DNA of 64,000 nucleotides, taken from contig NZ_SACS01000022.1 in the NCBI RefSeq assembly GCF_004005945.1, positions 1 through 64,000 of the forward strand. Reading direction: 5' to 3'. Under the pieces are notes generated by a model. That model was not told the DNA's origin. It did no database searches and saw only the letters and a program-made list of their open reading frames with translations. Below are positions 52,439 through 61,892 of the stretch, piece by piece. A program made the translations under genes and the position numbers. Origin of the DNA: Rheinheimera riviphila (GTDB lineage: Bacteria; Pseudomonadota; Gammaproteobacteria; Enterobacterales; Alteromonadaceae). Each line of letters opens with the position of its first letter. Position 1 is the first letter of the stretch.

Positions 52439-53812
52439 ATGCAATACCGGGATTATTTAAGCGAGTTTGATGCAGCCGCCGAACATGAGCGTTACCCGTT
52501 GGTGCAGCAATGGATCAAGAGCGAACAGCGGCTGGCTTTTTTCGCCCAGTTGCGAGCCCAACGGCCGGTATTGCAAACGCCGCAATGCACCTTGGTGGCC
52601 AATTATGTTGATGTAGCCGATATGCTGCAGTTACCCAAGACGTTTACTGTGGATTTATACAAACCAAAAATGGGCGTCACCGCCACCGACGCCGGTTATC
52701 TGATGGCGCATGACGATGATGCTTTGCATTACCGTGAAAAGTCGATTATGCAGGGGCTATTAAATCGCGACGATTTACCAGCGGTCCGGCAGCAGGTTGC
52801 TAAAAACGCGGCCCGTATTTTACAACAAGCCAACGGCGAGATTGAGTTTGTGAACCAATATTGCCGGATGGTGCCGATGTTGCTGGTGCAGCAGTATTTT
52901 GGGCTGGATGGCTCAGATGAACAGGATCTCATTCGCTGGTCGTACTGGAATCAGTATGATGCGTTTCATAATCAGCCAATTGATCTGCTATCAGACCGCG
53001 ATCATGATTTGATTATCAGCGAGCATGCAAAAGTCTCGGAAGAGCTGGTGGCTTATATTGCGGTGCTGATGGCCCGGAAAGTGGTCAGTGTGCGGTTGCT
53101 GGGATTATTGCAACTGGTGTTAAAAGTGCCGGCTATGTTGCTGTACCGGTTACTGGGCATGACGATGAAACCGAAGCGCGACAATATGGTGGTGCGAATG
53201 GTGAAATCGAATTTTGCCAGCGACGTTGATTTTTCATTGGTGCGGGTGGGGGTCAATGCCGGCGGGCTGCTGATTGGCGCTATTGAAACCACCTCGCAAG
53301 CGGTGGCGCAAACCGTACAGTTTTTCCTGCAGCGGCCAGCGTTGTTACAGCAAGCCAAAAATCTGGCACGGGAAAACGATGTTGCCGGTTTTGATGCGAT
53401 GGTGTGGGAAGCGTTACGTTTTGTGCCGATAAGCCCAGATATTTTCCGTAAAACTGCAGAAGATTATGACATTGGGTTGGGCAGCTATTATCAGACCCGG
53501 ATCAAAAAAGGCACTATTGTCCGGTTACTCACGCAATCGGCGATGTTCGACTCTTTTGCGTATAAAGAGCCCGACATTTTTAATCCGCAACGGGATGTGA
53601 ATCACAATTTTGTTTTTGGCTACGGCCCGCATCAGTGCCTCGGAAAATACGTCGGTATCGAGCTTATCCCAGAGATGGTGAAACAAGTTCTGCTGCTGGA
53701 AAACTTGCAGAGCAAAGGTGATATTTGTTACGTCAATCAACAGTTTTTCCCGGACCGGCCAGGGCCATTTCCCGAGAAGTATCCATTGCATTGGACGGTG
53801 AGCTCAACCTAA
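52439..53812 (+). CDS. cytochrome P450
   Basis: A 457-residue P450. The haem-binding loop is FGYGPHQCLGKYVG with the axial Cys at residue 400. The ExxR motif lies in VWEALRFVPI. The I-helix carries NAGGLLIGAIETTSQAV, where the usual A/G-G-x-D/E-T-T proton-delivery motif is GAIETT (Glu-Thr-Thr kept). The N-terminus lacks a membrane anchor, so it is soluble. No ferredoxin or reductase is nearby; the only redox protein encoded beside it is the membrane cytochrome c. Electron supply therefore may be unusual or peroxide-driven. The substrate is unknown. Confidence 0.9.
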   Translation: MQYRDYLSEFDAAAEHERYPLVQQWIKSEQRLAFFAQLRAQRPVLQTPQCTLVANYVDVADMLQLPKTFTVDLYKPKMGVTATDAGYLMAHDDDALHYREKSIMQGLLNRDDLPAVRQQVAKNAARILQQANGEIEFVNQYCRMVPMLLVQQYFGLDGSDEQDLIRWSYWNQYDAFHNQPIDLLSDRDHDLIISEHAKVSEELVAYIAVLMARKVVSVRLLGLLQLVLKVPAMLLYRLLGMTMKPKRDNMVVRMVKSNFASDVDFSLVRVGVNAGGLLIGAIETTSQAVAQTVQFFLQRPALLQQAKNLARENDVAGFDAMVWEALRFVPISPDIFRKTAEDYDIGLGSYYQTRIKKGTIVRLLTQSAMFDSFAYKEPDIFNPQRDVNHNFVFGYGPHQCLGKYVGIELIPEMVKQVLLLENLQSKGDICYVNQQFFPDRPGPFPEKYPLHWTVSST

Positions 53813-53854
53813 GGCTTGCCGCAGCACCGGCCAAGCAGCTACAATGCGCGTCTT

Positions 53855-54000
53855 CCTGCTTGGGGGAGTAATCTGTTGCTGGTTTGTCCGGCTTCGTTGT
53901 GGTCAACATACTTGTGCCTCATGCACATGGCTACAACGACATTCGCTTTGTTTGCGGATGTCTGATGAGACCTGAGACAGCACTGTGGCCCAAAGCGGGA
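53855..54000 (+). promoter_or_regulatory. yybP-ykoY (manganese) riboswitch
   Basis: The leader of the TMEM165/GDT1-type gene contains the two conserved internal-loop sequences of the yybP-ykoY family, GGGGAGTA (53863-53870) and TGTCTGATGAGACC (about 53959-53972). A paired stem region lies between and around them. Downstream, AGCGGGA (53994-54000) can pair with TCCCGCT (54027-54033), close to the start codon, a plausible translational expression platform. The family senses Mn(II) and controls exporters of the type that follows. Ends are approximate. Confidence 0.8.
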
Positions 54001-54043
54001 GTCGCAGCGTTGTCTTTTGTCTGTTATCCCGCTGAGCCCACAT

Positions 54044-54607
54044 ATGGACGCATTGCTTTATTCTTTCACCGGCGTGGCGATCGCTGAGATCGGTGACAAA
54101 ACTCAACTTCTTTCGTTATTTCTGGCGGCGCGATTTCGCTCCCGCGGCGCCATTATTGCCGGCATTCTGGTCGCTACTTTACTCAATCACGCCGCCTCCG
54201 CCTGGTTTGGTGCCTGGGTGGCGCAGTTTATTCCGGCAACCTGGCATGCCTGGTTGCTGGGTGGCTCCTTTATCGCCGTTGCACTTTGGTTGTTGATCCC
54301 GGATAAAGACGACAGCGGCGACAGTGAAGTGCTGAAATACGGCGCTTTTGCCGCCAGTTGCGTGCTGTTTTTTGTGGCGGAAATTGGTGATAAAACCCAA
54401 ATTGCCACCGTGCTACTGGCAGCGGTTTATCCACAAACCTGGCTGGTGATTATCGGTACGACGCTGGGCATGCTGGCGGCCAATGTGCCGGTAGTCTATG
54501 CCGGGCGCTGGATTTTAGAGAGGTTGCCACTGGCCTGGGCGCGAATGGCGGCTTGTGCGGTGTTTATGTTGTTGGGCATAGTGACAATCGTCGCCGGGCA
54601 GATTTAA
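54044..54607 (+). CDS. TMEM165/GDT1 (UPF0016) family cation exporter, probably manganese
   Basis: A 187-residue membrane protein with six helices in two repeats. Each repeat carries the signature E-x-G-D-K-T: AIAEIGDKTQLLSLFLAARF near the N-terminus and VAEIGDKTQIATVLLAA in the second half. These acidic motifs bind the transported cation. Bacterial members such as MneA of Vibrio export Mn(II). The yybP-ykoY riboswitch directly upstream supports a manganese-detoxification role. I chose ATG 54044 because it gives the family N-terminus (MDALLYSFTGVAIAEIG); an in-frame TTG at 54017 is the alternative. Confidence 0.92.
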   Translation: MDALLYSFTGVAIAEIGDKTQLLSLFLAARFRSRGAIIAGILVATLLNHAASAWFGAWVAQFIPATWHAWLLGGSFIAVALWLLIPDKDDSGDSEVLKYGAFAASCVLFFVAEIGDKTQIATVLLAAVYPQTWLVIIGTTLGMLAANVPVVYAGRWILERLPLAWARMAACAVFMLLGIVTIVAGQI

Positions 54608-54625
54608 GCGCAATTGTCTGGCCGC

Positions 54626-56407
54626 TCAGGCCAGGCTGCCTTGTTCCAGATTGCGGATTTTCGCTTGCGCTTGTTCCCAATTTCTTGTCAGGCGTTCAAT
54701 GGTTGAAGCACTGTTGGTTTTGACGAACGACACTTGTTCGAGCAATTGTTGGTTTTGCTCGGACAGCTGTTGTTGTGCTGCCTGTGCTAACTGCGAGGTT
54801 TCGCGTAATTGCGCCAGATTTTCCCGTAATTGCTTGATGGTTTCCCGTTGGGTCGAATGATGTTCCGCAGCACTGGCATTTTGCTGTTTCAGCAGAATGT
54901 TGGTTTCCTGCAATTGACGCAGCTGTGTTTCATGATCCGGCATTTCGGTTTTAAGCGAGGTAATAAGCTGTGCTTGTGCGGCAAGTTCCAGTTGCTGTTG
55001 TTGTAGCTGAAGTTGCTGCTGTTGTTGAGTTTGCTGGGCTTGTTGCAACTCTGCTTTCATTGCGGGCAGTTCGGAGTTCTGCAGCTGTTGTTGCACAGCT
55101 TCAAACTCAGCGTGCAGGGCAGCTAACTGCTGGCCGCTGTCGGTTAATTGTTGTTGCAGTTGTTGTTGTTCTTCCACTGCTTGGGCCTGCTGCTGCGCCA
55201 ACACTTGTTGTAATGCAGTCTGTTCCTGCGCCAACTGGTTTTTTTGCAGTTCCAGCTGCTGCTCACGTTCTTGCTGTTGTTGCAATTGTGCACTGAGCTG
55301 CTGTTGTAGCTGCTGCACTTGCTGATCAACATCGGCACCGTTTTGTTGCTGGCAATTAATTTGTTGTTGAAGCTGCGCAATTTGCTGATTGGCGGCAGTA
55401 TGTGCCTGCTCACTTTGCGTTAGTTGCTGCATCAGCCTCGCCAGTTCCTGGCTGCTTTGTTGCTGAATTTGTACACCTGCCGCTAGTTGCGTGCTGAATT
55501 GCTGCAAGTGCAATTCATAGTTGGCTGTCGTTTGGGTAAGCTGTTCGGTATTGGCGACTAACAATTCCTGTTGTTGCTGCAATTGCTGCGCTTGTTGTTG
55601 TTGCAAGGTTTCAGTGGCAGAAAGTTGCTGGCTCGCGCTCTGCAGTTGCTGCTGTAAGCTGTGGTTTTCGGCCGTGGTCTGTTGTTGCAGTGCCAGACTT
55701 TGTGCCAGTTCCTGCTGTAATTGTTGACGGCCTTGTTCGCTGCGCTCTGCATCTTGGGTGCTGTTTTGCAGTTGTTCGGCAACGGCTTGCAGCTGCGCGT
55801 TCAGCGATTGCGCTTGTTGCTGCTCGGCCTGGATTTGCTGTTGTTGCTCAGCCAGTTGCTGCCGAATGAGCGCCACTGTCTGCTTAAATTCGGCAGTTTC
55901 AGCCTGCGCCTGATCACGCTCCTGTCTGGTGCTGTCCTGCTGCAATTGCAGCTGTTCCAGGTTTTTGCTGAGCAGGCTAGTTTGCTGGTGATGTTGTTCC
56001 GCTGCGGTTTCAAGCTGTGCTTTTTCCGCCGCAGCTTGTTGCAATGTCTGGTTTAAGGCGGCGATTTCAGTTTGTTGCTGGGCTATTTGATTGGTAAAAA
56101 ATACCTGATCATCGGCTGATTGCTGTAACAGCAGCTGTAGTTCGCTCTGTTGTTGCTGTGCTGACAACAATTCTTGTTGTAACTGGGCGGTAAAATTGCG
56201 GGTGAAAGCCGTGGCTTGCTGGCGAAAGGCGTTGATAAATTCGGTGCTGAAATCCGGAGCTTGTTGCTCATTTTGCCACAGGGTATACCAGGTTTGGACT
56301 TGCGCGGCGGGAGCCTCTAACGCCGTGGCAATCGCATCGAGATCGATGGGTTGTCCGGCAGCTTGCCAAGCGTCGCAAAGTTGTTTGACCTGATCATAAC
56401 TCACCAT
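54626..56407 (-). CDS. KfrA-like DNA-binding coiled-coil protein, extremely Gln-rich
   Basis: A 593-residue protein. The first about 75 residues (MVSYDQVKQLCDAWQAAGQP, IDLDAIATALEAPAAQVQTW) resemble the N-terminal DNA-binding domain of KfrA-type proteins. The rest is one long coiled coil of roughly 480 residues in which glutamine makes up a very large share (runs such as QQQQLQLQQQQLEL), ending KIRNLEQGSLA. KfrA of plasmid RK2 binds repeats in its own promoter and forms extended filaments. A chromosomal copy could act in nucleoid or partition organisation. AAGGAAC lies upstream of the ATG, and 14-bp tandem repeats precede that. The open frame continues further upstream, but translation through the repeats seems artefactual. 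Confidence 0.7.
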   Translation of the reverse strand: MVSYDQVKQLCDAWQAAGQPIDLDAIATALEAPAAQVQTWYTLWQNEQQAPDFSTEFINAFRQQATAFTRNFTAQLQQELLSAQQQQSELQLLLQQSADDQVFFTNQIAQQQTEIAALNQTLQQAAAEKAQLETAAEQHHQQTSLLSKNLEQLQLQQDSTRQERDQAQAETAEFKQTVALIRQQLAEQQQQIQAEQQQAQSLNAQLQAVAEQLQNSTQDAERSEQGRQQLQQELAQSLALQQQTTAENHSLQQQLQSASQQLSATETLQQQQAQQLQQQQELLVANTEQLTQTTANYELHLQQFSTQLAAGVQIQQQSSQELARLMQQLTQSEQAHTAANQQIAQLQQQINCQQQNGADVDQQVQQLQQQLSAQLQQQQEREQQLELQKNQLAQEQTALQQVLAQQQAQAVEEQQQLQQQLTDSGQQLAALHAEFEAVQQQLQNSELPAMKAELQQAQQTQQQQQLQLQQQQLELAAQAQLITSLKTEMPDHETQLRQLQETNILLKQQNASAAEHHSTQRETIKQLRENLAQLRETSQLAQAAQQQLSEQNQQLLEQVSFVKTNSASTIERLTRNWEQAQAKIRNLEQGSLA

Positions 56408-56820
56408 CGGAACTGTTCCTTGTAACTCAATCAAAGTAACGCAATCAAAGTAACCCAGCAAAAGTAACCCAGCAAAAGTAACCACATCAAAAAGCACATC
56501 AAACAAACGGGCCGCCACTGCTATTCCCCTGCTCACAATTTCCGTCACACTTCAGTTTGGAAATGACGTTCGAAAACCAGCAATTTGCAAATTAGCAGCG
56601 GCTAAATGGCCTTGGATTGTAACTGGTAGTTGAAACTATGGCTACAACCGATGTTAGTGTTTTTGTTAAAAAATTCATCAATAAATAACAAAAAATAACC
56701 AGATCATGCCGGACGATGGCTACTTGCCGGATTTACCGCCTTGACCAATAATGAAGCTTCACTTCTGCCAATGTCGATGAAAAAGAAGCAGTTGTTGGGA
56801 AAAACCATGGGGCACAATGA
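56408..56820. other. intergenic region between two divergent genes
   Basis: About 410 bases. The part next to the KfrA-like gene carries the 14-bp tandem repeats described separately. The rest, towards the small exported protein, is ordinary sequence with short A-runs (AAATAACAAAAAATAACC near 56683) and no convincing gene, hairpin or operator. Confidence 0.5.
56433..56483. repeat. 14-bp tandem repeat upstream of the KfrA-like gene
   Basis: The unit AAAGTAACCCAGCA occurs exactly at 56447-56460 and 56461-56474. It is preceded by a variant (AAAGTAACGCAATC, 56433-56446) and followed by a partial copy (AAAGTAACC, 56475-56483). The array begins 26 bases upstream of the KfrA-like start codon. It could be the binding site for that protein, as with other KfrA operators (inference). 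Confidence 0.8.
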
Positions 56821-57318
56821 ATGAAGCATCTTAAGCTCAAGTTTTATCTGGTTTTATCAGCACTGTGGTTGCCGCTAACAACGGTGCAGGCAGCTTGTAC
56901 GCTGGATCAATTAACCTGGCTCAGTGGCGAATGGCAGGCCAGTATCGGCAAGTCGACCGTGCTGGAACGCTGGCAAGCGGTCAGTGCTGACAGTTTTGAA
57001 GGCGAAGGCCAGACCATCACCGCTGATGGCAAAATAAAACAGCAGGAAAGTCTGCGGCTGGTGCAAATGCAGCAACAGATTTTTTATCTGGCGAAGGTGG
57101 CGCACAATCCATTGCCGGTGGCGTTTAAATTGGAAGAATGCACTGCCGGGCGGCTGAAATTTGTCAATATGGCGCATGATTTTCCAAAGCAGCTGGAATA
57201 TATGCTCAAGCCTGTTGAGTCATCGGCCGGATCAGATGCGGCGCAAGTGCAGCTGCAAGTCAATGTCAGTGACGGCGCTGGCAAAGGTTTTAGCTTGTTG
57301 TTTTTGAAAAAACGCTAA
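56821..57318 (+). CDS. DUF6265-like exported protein
   Basis: A 165-residue protein with a signal peptide (KFYLVLSALWLPLTTVQAA). A beta-rich domain follows that starts CTLDQLTWLSGEWQ, with LERWQAVSADSFEGEG, SLRLVQMQQQIFYLAKV and FVNMAHDFPKQLEYML further on. This 'W-L-x-G-x-W ... E-x-W ... F-x-N-x-x-H-D-F-P-x' layout is that of the DUF6265 family, lipocalin-like proteins of unknown role. The start has only a weak upstream GGGG. Confidence 0.75.
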   Translation: MKHLKLKFYLVLSALWLPLTTVQAACTLDQLTWLSGEWQASIGKSTVLERWQAVSADSFEGEGQTITADGKIKQQESLRLVQMQQQIFYLAKVAHNPLPVAFKLEECTAGRLKFVNMAHDFPKQLEYMLKPVESSAGSDAAQVQLQVNVSDGAGKGFSLLFLKKR

Positions 57319-57441
57319 TTGCTAACGCACTTGGTCAATCTTGGCGCTAGCGGCAAAGGTTCCATTCGCAGCAATACTTGACTATAATGCTCGGCTATTT
57401 TCGAAAGTCCTTAAATACGTCCTAACTGAGCAACAACCTTG

Positions 57442-59715
57442 ATGCAAACTCCAGTACCAGCCTCACGTAAATCAGCACCGGTCGCCCGTATGGCCGCCGA
57501 TCGCGATTTGTTTTCTTACCCTAAATACTGGGCTGAATGTTATGGCACGGCGCCATTTTTACCGATGTCGCGTCAGGAAATGAAAAAACTCGGCTGGGAC
57601 AGCTGCGACATTATTCTGGTAGTGGGGGACGCTTACGTTGACCACCCAAGTTTTGGCATGGCGGTCGTCGGCCGGATGTTGGAAAGCCAGGGCTTCCGGG
57701 TTGGCATCATTGCCCAGCCGGAATGGAACAGCAAAGACGCCTTTATGACGCTCGGCAAACCCAATCTGTTTTTTGGGGTTTCTGCCGGCAATATGGACTC
57801 GATGATTAACCGCTACACCGCGGATAAAAAACTACGCCACGATGATGCGTATACGCCGGGTGATATTGGTGGCAAGCGGCCAGACCGCGCCGTGCTGGTG
57901 TATTCGCAGCGCTGTAAAGAAGCTTATAAAGACGTGCCGGTGGTGATTGGTGGTATTGAAGCCAGTTTGCGCCGCATCGCGCATTATGATTATTGGCAGG
58001 AAAAAGTCCGCCGTTCGATTTTATTTGATGCCAAAGCGGAAATTCTGATTTACGGTAACGCCGAGCGCCCGTTGATTGAAGTGGCGCATCGGTTAGCGGC
58101 CGGTGAAACTTTTGACACCATGCAGGACATTCGCGGCACCGCAGTTATTCGCAAAGAGCCGTTGCCCGGCTGGCGTGGGGTAGATTCCACCGCCATTGAT
58201 AAAATCGGTAAAATTGATCCTATCCCCAATCCTTATGGCGCTGATGATGTCGCTTGCGGCACTTTTTCGGAGTTTGCCAAAGAAGGCATCGATTTAACCC
58301 AACCGCAAATTGTTGAAGCCAAACCTATTATGGTACAACCGGCCAAGCCAAAGCCGTGGGAGCAGACCTACGTCAAACTGCCAGCCTTTGAGCAGGTCAG
58401 CGTCAACAAACCTTTGTATGCGCATGCTTCACGGATTTTGCACCAGGAAACCAACCCTGGCTGCGCGCGGGCGATTTTTCAGCGCCATGGCGACCGCCAT
58501 ATTTGGGTCAATCCACCGGCTTATCCGTTGACCACCGAAGAGATGGACGGCGTGTTTGGCCTGCCATACCAGCGGGTGCCGCACCCGGTGTATGGCAAAG
58601 AAAAAATTCCTGCTTATGAAATGATCAAAACCTCGGTCAACATTATGCGTGGCTGCTTTGGTGGTTGTTCGTTTTGCTCTATTACCGAGCACGAAGGGCG
58701 GATTATTCAAAGCCGCTCGCAAGAATCTATCCTGAAAGAAATCGAACAAATCCGTGACACAGTGCCTGGCTTTACCGGCGTGATCTCGGATTTAGGCGGC
58801 CCAACCGCCAATATGTACAAGTTGCGCTGTAAAAACCCGAAAGCCGAACAAACCTGTCGCCGGCCGTCTTGCGTGTATCCAACCATTTGTGAACATATGG
58901 ATACCGATCAAAGCCCAACGGTCGATTTATACCGCGCGGCGCGCAAAATTACCGGCGTGAAAAAAGTGCTGGTGGCCTCGGGCGTGCGCTACGACTTAGC
59001 GGTTGAAGATCCAAATTATGTACGCGAATTAGTGCAACACCATGTCGGCGGTTATTTAAAAATTGCTCCTGAGCATACCGAAGAAGGGCCATTGTCGAAG
59101 ATGATGAAACCCGGCATGGGCGCTTATGACAAATTTAAAGCCATGTTCGACAAGTACAGTAAAGAAGCCGGTAAAGAGCAGTACCTGATCCCGTATTTTA
59201 TTTCGGCGCATCCAGGTACTACCGATCAAGATATGGTGAATTTGGCGTTGTGGCTGAAAGAGCGTGATTTCCGGCTGGATCAGGTACAAAACTTTTATCC
59301 AAGCCCGATGGCCAATGCCACCACTATTTACCACACTGAGCTCAACTCGCTGAAAAACCTCAAAGGTAACAGTGAAAAAGTGCCGGTGGCCAAAGGTGAA
59401 CGCCAGCGCCGGTTGCACAAAGCCTTGCTGCGTTATCACGACCCGAAAGGCTGGCCGATGATCCGCGAAGCCTTGCGTAATATGGGCTTAGCGAAGTTGA
59501 TTGGTAAAGGCAAAACCTGTTTAGTGCCGGAAGAAACCCGTGATGAGCTGAAACAAAAAGCCAAACCGGGTGGCCAGATTGCGGTGACCAAACATACCGG
59601 CATGAATCCGGTGAAAGCGGCGTTGATTAAAAAGCAGCAACAAACCGGTAAATCTTCTGGTCAGGCTTCGTTTAATCAGGGTAAAGCCAAAGGGCCGGCT
59701 TCAAAAGCGAAGTAA
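57442..59715 (+). CDS. ygiQ: YgiQ-family radical SAM protein
   Basis: A 757-residue radical-SAM enzyme of the YgiQ/UPF0313 family, function still undefined. The [4Fe-4S]-binding CxxxCxxC is at 405-412 ([19 protein letters not shown]). A cobalamin-binding-like N-terminal region precedes it ([20 protein letters not shown] and [11 protein letters not shown]). The family tail LPEETRDE...KHTGMNP is intact. The start was set at the ATG after TTG. It is not in a visible operon; a REP-like palindrome region follows. Confidence 0.93.
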   Translation: MQTPVPASRKSAPVARMAADRDLFSYPKYWAECYGTAPFLPMSRQEMKKLGWDSCDIILVVGDAYVDHPSFGMAVVGRMLESQGFRVGIIAQPEWNSKDAFMTLGKPNLFFGVSAGNMDSMINRYTADKKLRHDDAYTPGDIGGKRPDRAVLVYSQRCKEAYKDVPVVIGGIEASLRRIAHYDYWQEKVRRSILFDAKAEILIYGNAERPLIEVAHRLAAGETFDTMQDIRGTAVIRKEPLPGWRGVDSTAIDKIGKIDPIPNPYGADDVACGTFSEFAKEGIDLTQPQIVEAKPIMVQPAKPKPWEQTYVKLPAFEQVSVNKPLYAHASRILHQETNPGCARAIFQRHGDRHIWVNPPAYPLTTEEMDGVFGLPYQRVPHPVYGKEKIPAYEMIKTSVNIMRGCFGGCSFCSITEHEGRIIQSRSQESILKEIEQIRDTVPGFTGVISDLGGPTANMYKLRCKNPKAEQTCRRPSCVYPTICEHMDTDQSPTVDLYRAARKITGVKKVLVASGVRYDLAVEDPNYVRELVQHHVGGYLKIAPEHTEEGPLSKMMKPGMGAYDKFKAMFDKYSKEAGKEQYLIPYFISAHPGTTDQDMVNLALWLKERDFRLDQVQNFYPSPMANATTIYHTELNSLKNLKGNSEKVPVAKGERQRRLHKALLRYHDPKGWPMIREALRNMGLAKLIGKGKTCLVPEETRDELKQKAKPGGQIAVTKHTGMNPVKAALIKKQQQTGKSSGQASFNQGKAKGPASKAK

Positions 59716-59736
59716 AGACCCATAAACACCGGCATT

Positions 59737-59852
59737 GGTGTGCGATGGCGCTGCGCTTATCGCACCGACCAGGCAAGTTAAGTTGTGACTGGTGTTACCC
59801 AACTTGGGTGTGGGCAAACAGGTAGGGTGGGTCAGCGCAGCGCCACCCACCA
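59737..59852. repeat. two imperfect REP-like palindromes downstream of ygiQ
   Basis: The first, about 59737-59766, pairs GGTGTGCGAT with ATCGCACC. The second, 59822-59852, pairs GGTGGGT with ACCCACC around CAGCGCAGCG. They resemble the REP-type repeats seen next to mtfA in size and GC content but are not the same sequence. They sit in the gap before the next gene. Confidence 0.55.
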
Positions 59853-59894
59853 TTCGTATTGATCGGCGTTTTAGTTTTCCGGAAACATTCAGAC

Positions 59895-60740
59895 ATGACG
59901 TGGCAACTGCACCCGGTGCAAGTAACTAATTTTATTCAGTTTCATTTCAAAAACATACCAGCGAATGCCAAGGCATTCGGGATTTATGTGAAAACGGGCG
60001 CGCTATGGCGGGATGTCGCTAAGTATGCCCGCTGCGCTTATCACTATCTGCAACAATTACCACGCTGGCGCTTAGGCTTGCTGGGCGCTGCGCTATATCT
60101 GCTATTACCTCTATCGGTGACACCTTACTGGCAGTTACAACTTCTTACCGCAAAAAACGCTGAAACCGAAGCATCATTAAAGCCATTACTGAAGTTTTAT
60201 CAGAAACATGGCGAGGCGGTATTGCCAGCTTTGCAGGCTCAGCTGGAGCTGGACAAATTGCGGCGGCTGGAACAGCAGCTCATTGCCGATAACGCCACTT
60301 TTTCATCGCAAGCGCGGGATGAGAAGTGGGCGGAAGCCACCGAATTTATGATCGCGCATTTAGCGCAAAATGTGACCGACAATCAGCTGCGTATTCTCGA
60401 TTCAGAGTGTCGCAATAATTTATGCCGGATTGAGCTGTATGCCCCTAAAGGCCTGACGCCAGAATTTCAGGCGTTGGTGTTAAAATATGCGTCGACGCTG
60501 AAACGGGGTGACTTAGAGTTTCACGATTTAGTGCCGGGCAAAGATCGGATTATGCTGGAGCTGAAATCGGATAAAAAACTAAAATACGGCTTTTGGGCTA
60601 GTCGCCAGTTAGAGCCTGCCGAAAAAGCACAGTGGCGGGAAGACATTCGTGCCTGGTTGAATCCTGCGCCCGGCAATGCAAATCCGCAAGCTAAGGCAAA
60701 ACCGCAAGCTAAGTCAACACCGGAGACAACAGCGAAATGA
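59895..60740 (+). CDS. hypothetical membrane-anchored protein
   Basis: A 281-residue protein. It has one membrane helix (about 60-78, RLGLLGAALYLLLPLSVTPYW) after a basic N-terminal region, then a mostly helical, charged periplasmic domain. That domain contains two cysteines close together (DSECRNNLCRIELYA), which may form a disulfide. The Pro/Ala/Lys-rich tail (NPQAKAKPQAKSTPET) has short repeats. The start is uncertain: ATG 59895 or GTG 59988, the latter after GGGATTTAT. The next gene overlaps by four bases (ATGA). I do not recognise a family. Confidence 0.6.
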   Translation: MTWQLHPVQVTNFIQFHFKNIPANAKAFGIYVKTGALWRDVAKYARCAYHYLQQLPRWRLGLLGAALYLLLPLSVTPYWQLQLLTAKNAETEASLKPLLKFYQKHGEAVLPALQAQLELDKLRRLEQQLIADNATFSSQARDEKWAEATEFMIAHLAQNVTDNQLRILDSECRNNLCRIELYAPKGLTPEFQALVLKYASTLKRGDLEFHDLVPGKDRIMLELKSDKKLKYGFWASRQLEPAEKAQWREDIRAWLNPAPGNANPQAKAKPQAKSTPETTAK

Positions 60741-60961
60741 CCAGTACCGTTATCAAACGAAAAGTGCCAACACTGGTTTGGTTGCCAGTCGGTTATTTGT
60801 TGCTCGCTGCCATTCACGCACTGCTGTTGCAGCTGTTGCCGGTTCCAGCGGTGATGCCTGCTGAACTGGCCGTCACTTTGCAACAGCAGCCAGTGACGCT
60901 TGCCGACATTGAACAGAGTGTCGAACGTTTAGTCCAGCTGAAAAAGCTGGCTGACTTGTAA
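60737..60961 (+). CDS. small single-pass membrane protein
   Basis: A 74-residue protein whose start overlaps the preceding stop by four bases, so it is translationally coupled. There is one hydrophobic helix (LVWLPVGYLLLAAIHALLLQLL), then a soluble helix with LADIEQSVERLVQLKKL. It probably partners the preceding membrane protein. No family recognised. Confidence 0.65.
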   Translation: MTSTVIKRKVPTLVWLPVGYLLLAAIHALLLQLLPVPAVMPAELAVTLQQQPVTLADIEQSVERLVQLKKLADL

Positions 60962-60966
60962 CAGAC

Positions 60967-61749
60967 TTACCCAAACCGCACGGACAACATATCCAGACTG
61001 CCATAGGTCAGGGCGTCGTTGCTGAAGATCAATTCATCAGACGGCGAACTGGCGCCAGCTACATACAACAACGGCAAATAATGATCCGGATGCGGCACTG
61101 CAAACTGCGCTGCAATGCCTTGGGTTTGATAATTGATGAGGGCTTGCCAGTCACGCTCCCGCAACGCCTGGCGGGCAAAGTCGGCAAATTGCTGCGCCAA
61201 AGTGGGCGGTGGACCGTCGTGCCAATCAATTTTGGCCAGGTTATGCACAATATTCCCGGATCCCAAAATCAACACCCCTTGTTGGCGCAAATAAGCCAGT
61301 TGCTGCCCCAAAGCAAAGTGCCAGGCCGGTGCTTGGCGGCTATCCAGCGACAATTGCAAGAGTGGAATATCGGCACCGGCAAAGGCATGGCATAACACCG
61401 ACCAGCTGCCATGGTCAAAACCCCATTGTTGATCGGCACTGATGGGAAGTGGCTTTAGCTGCTCGATTATCGCTGCCGCCAAGTCTGGATCACCTGGCGC
61501 CGGATACTGTTTGGCAAATAACGCTGGTGGAAAACCACCAAAATCATGAATGGTTTTAGGTGCTTGCTGCGCGGTAATTTTCAAGCCAGGGCCATACCAA
61601 TGCGCCGAAATCATTAAAATGGCTTTGGGTCGGCGTGCGCTCACTAAATCTGCCACTAATTGCTGCCAGCCGACCGTCCATTGATTCTGCTCGATTGCAT
61701 TCATCGGACTGCCGTGGCCAAAAAAAATCACCGGTTGAAGTTGCGTCAT
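60967..61749 (-). CDS. ygiD: 4,5-DOPA dioxygenase extradiol-like protein (YgiD)
   Basis: A 260-residue zinc/iron enzyme of the LigB-type extradiol dioxygenase superfamily. HGSPMNAIEQN supplies one conserved His, ISAHWYG a second, and FDHGSWSVL and SGNIVHNL the third and fourth His-containing motifs. E. coli YgiD opens the ring of L-DOPA. The full-length pattern PAPGDPDLA...GFDHGSW...VPLLQLSLD is kept. The start was set at MTQLQPV with AGGA upstream; the longer frame from 61842 would add 31 atypical residues. Convergent with the small membrane protein gene. Confidence 0.9.
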   Translation of the reverse strand: MTQLQPVIFFGHGSPMNAIEQNQWTVGWQQLVADLVSARRPKAILMISAHWYGPGLKITAQQAPKTIHDFGGFPPALFAKQYPAPGDPDLAAAIIEQLKPLPISADQQWGFDHGSWSVLCHAFAGADIPLLQLSLDSRQAPAWHFALGQQLAYLRQQGVLILGSGNIVHNLAKIDWHDGPPPTLAQQFADFARQALRERDWQALINYQTQGIAAQFAVPHPDHYLPLLYVAGASSPSDELIFSNDALTYGSLDMLSVRFG

Positions 61750-61892
61750 AGAGTCCTGCTGAGCATTTCTGCCAAAGTGCTGATTGCTATCCGTCATTCT
61801 AACTATCGATTTCATGGTGGGATAGGGCAAAAAATAGCCCAAAGCTTTCGTATTTGATGAACGTTTTGTCGCTGGTTTGGCACTGTATCTGA

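Noticed and set aside
54970-56056. Plus-strand Val/Leu/Cys-rich frames opposite the KfrA-like gene
   Set aside because: They are antisense translations of CAG/CAA-rich coding sequence and have no independent features.
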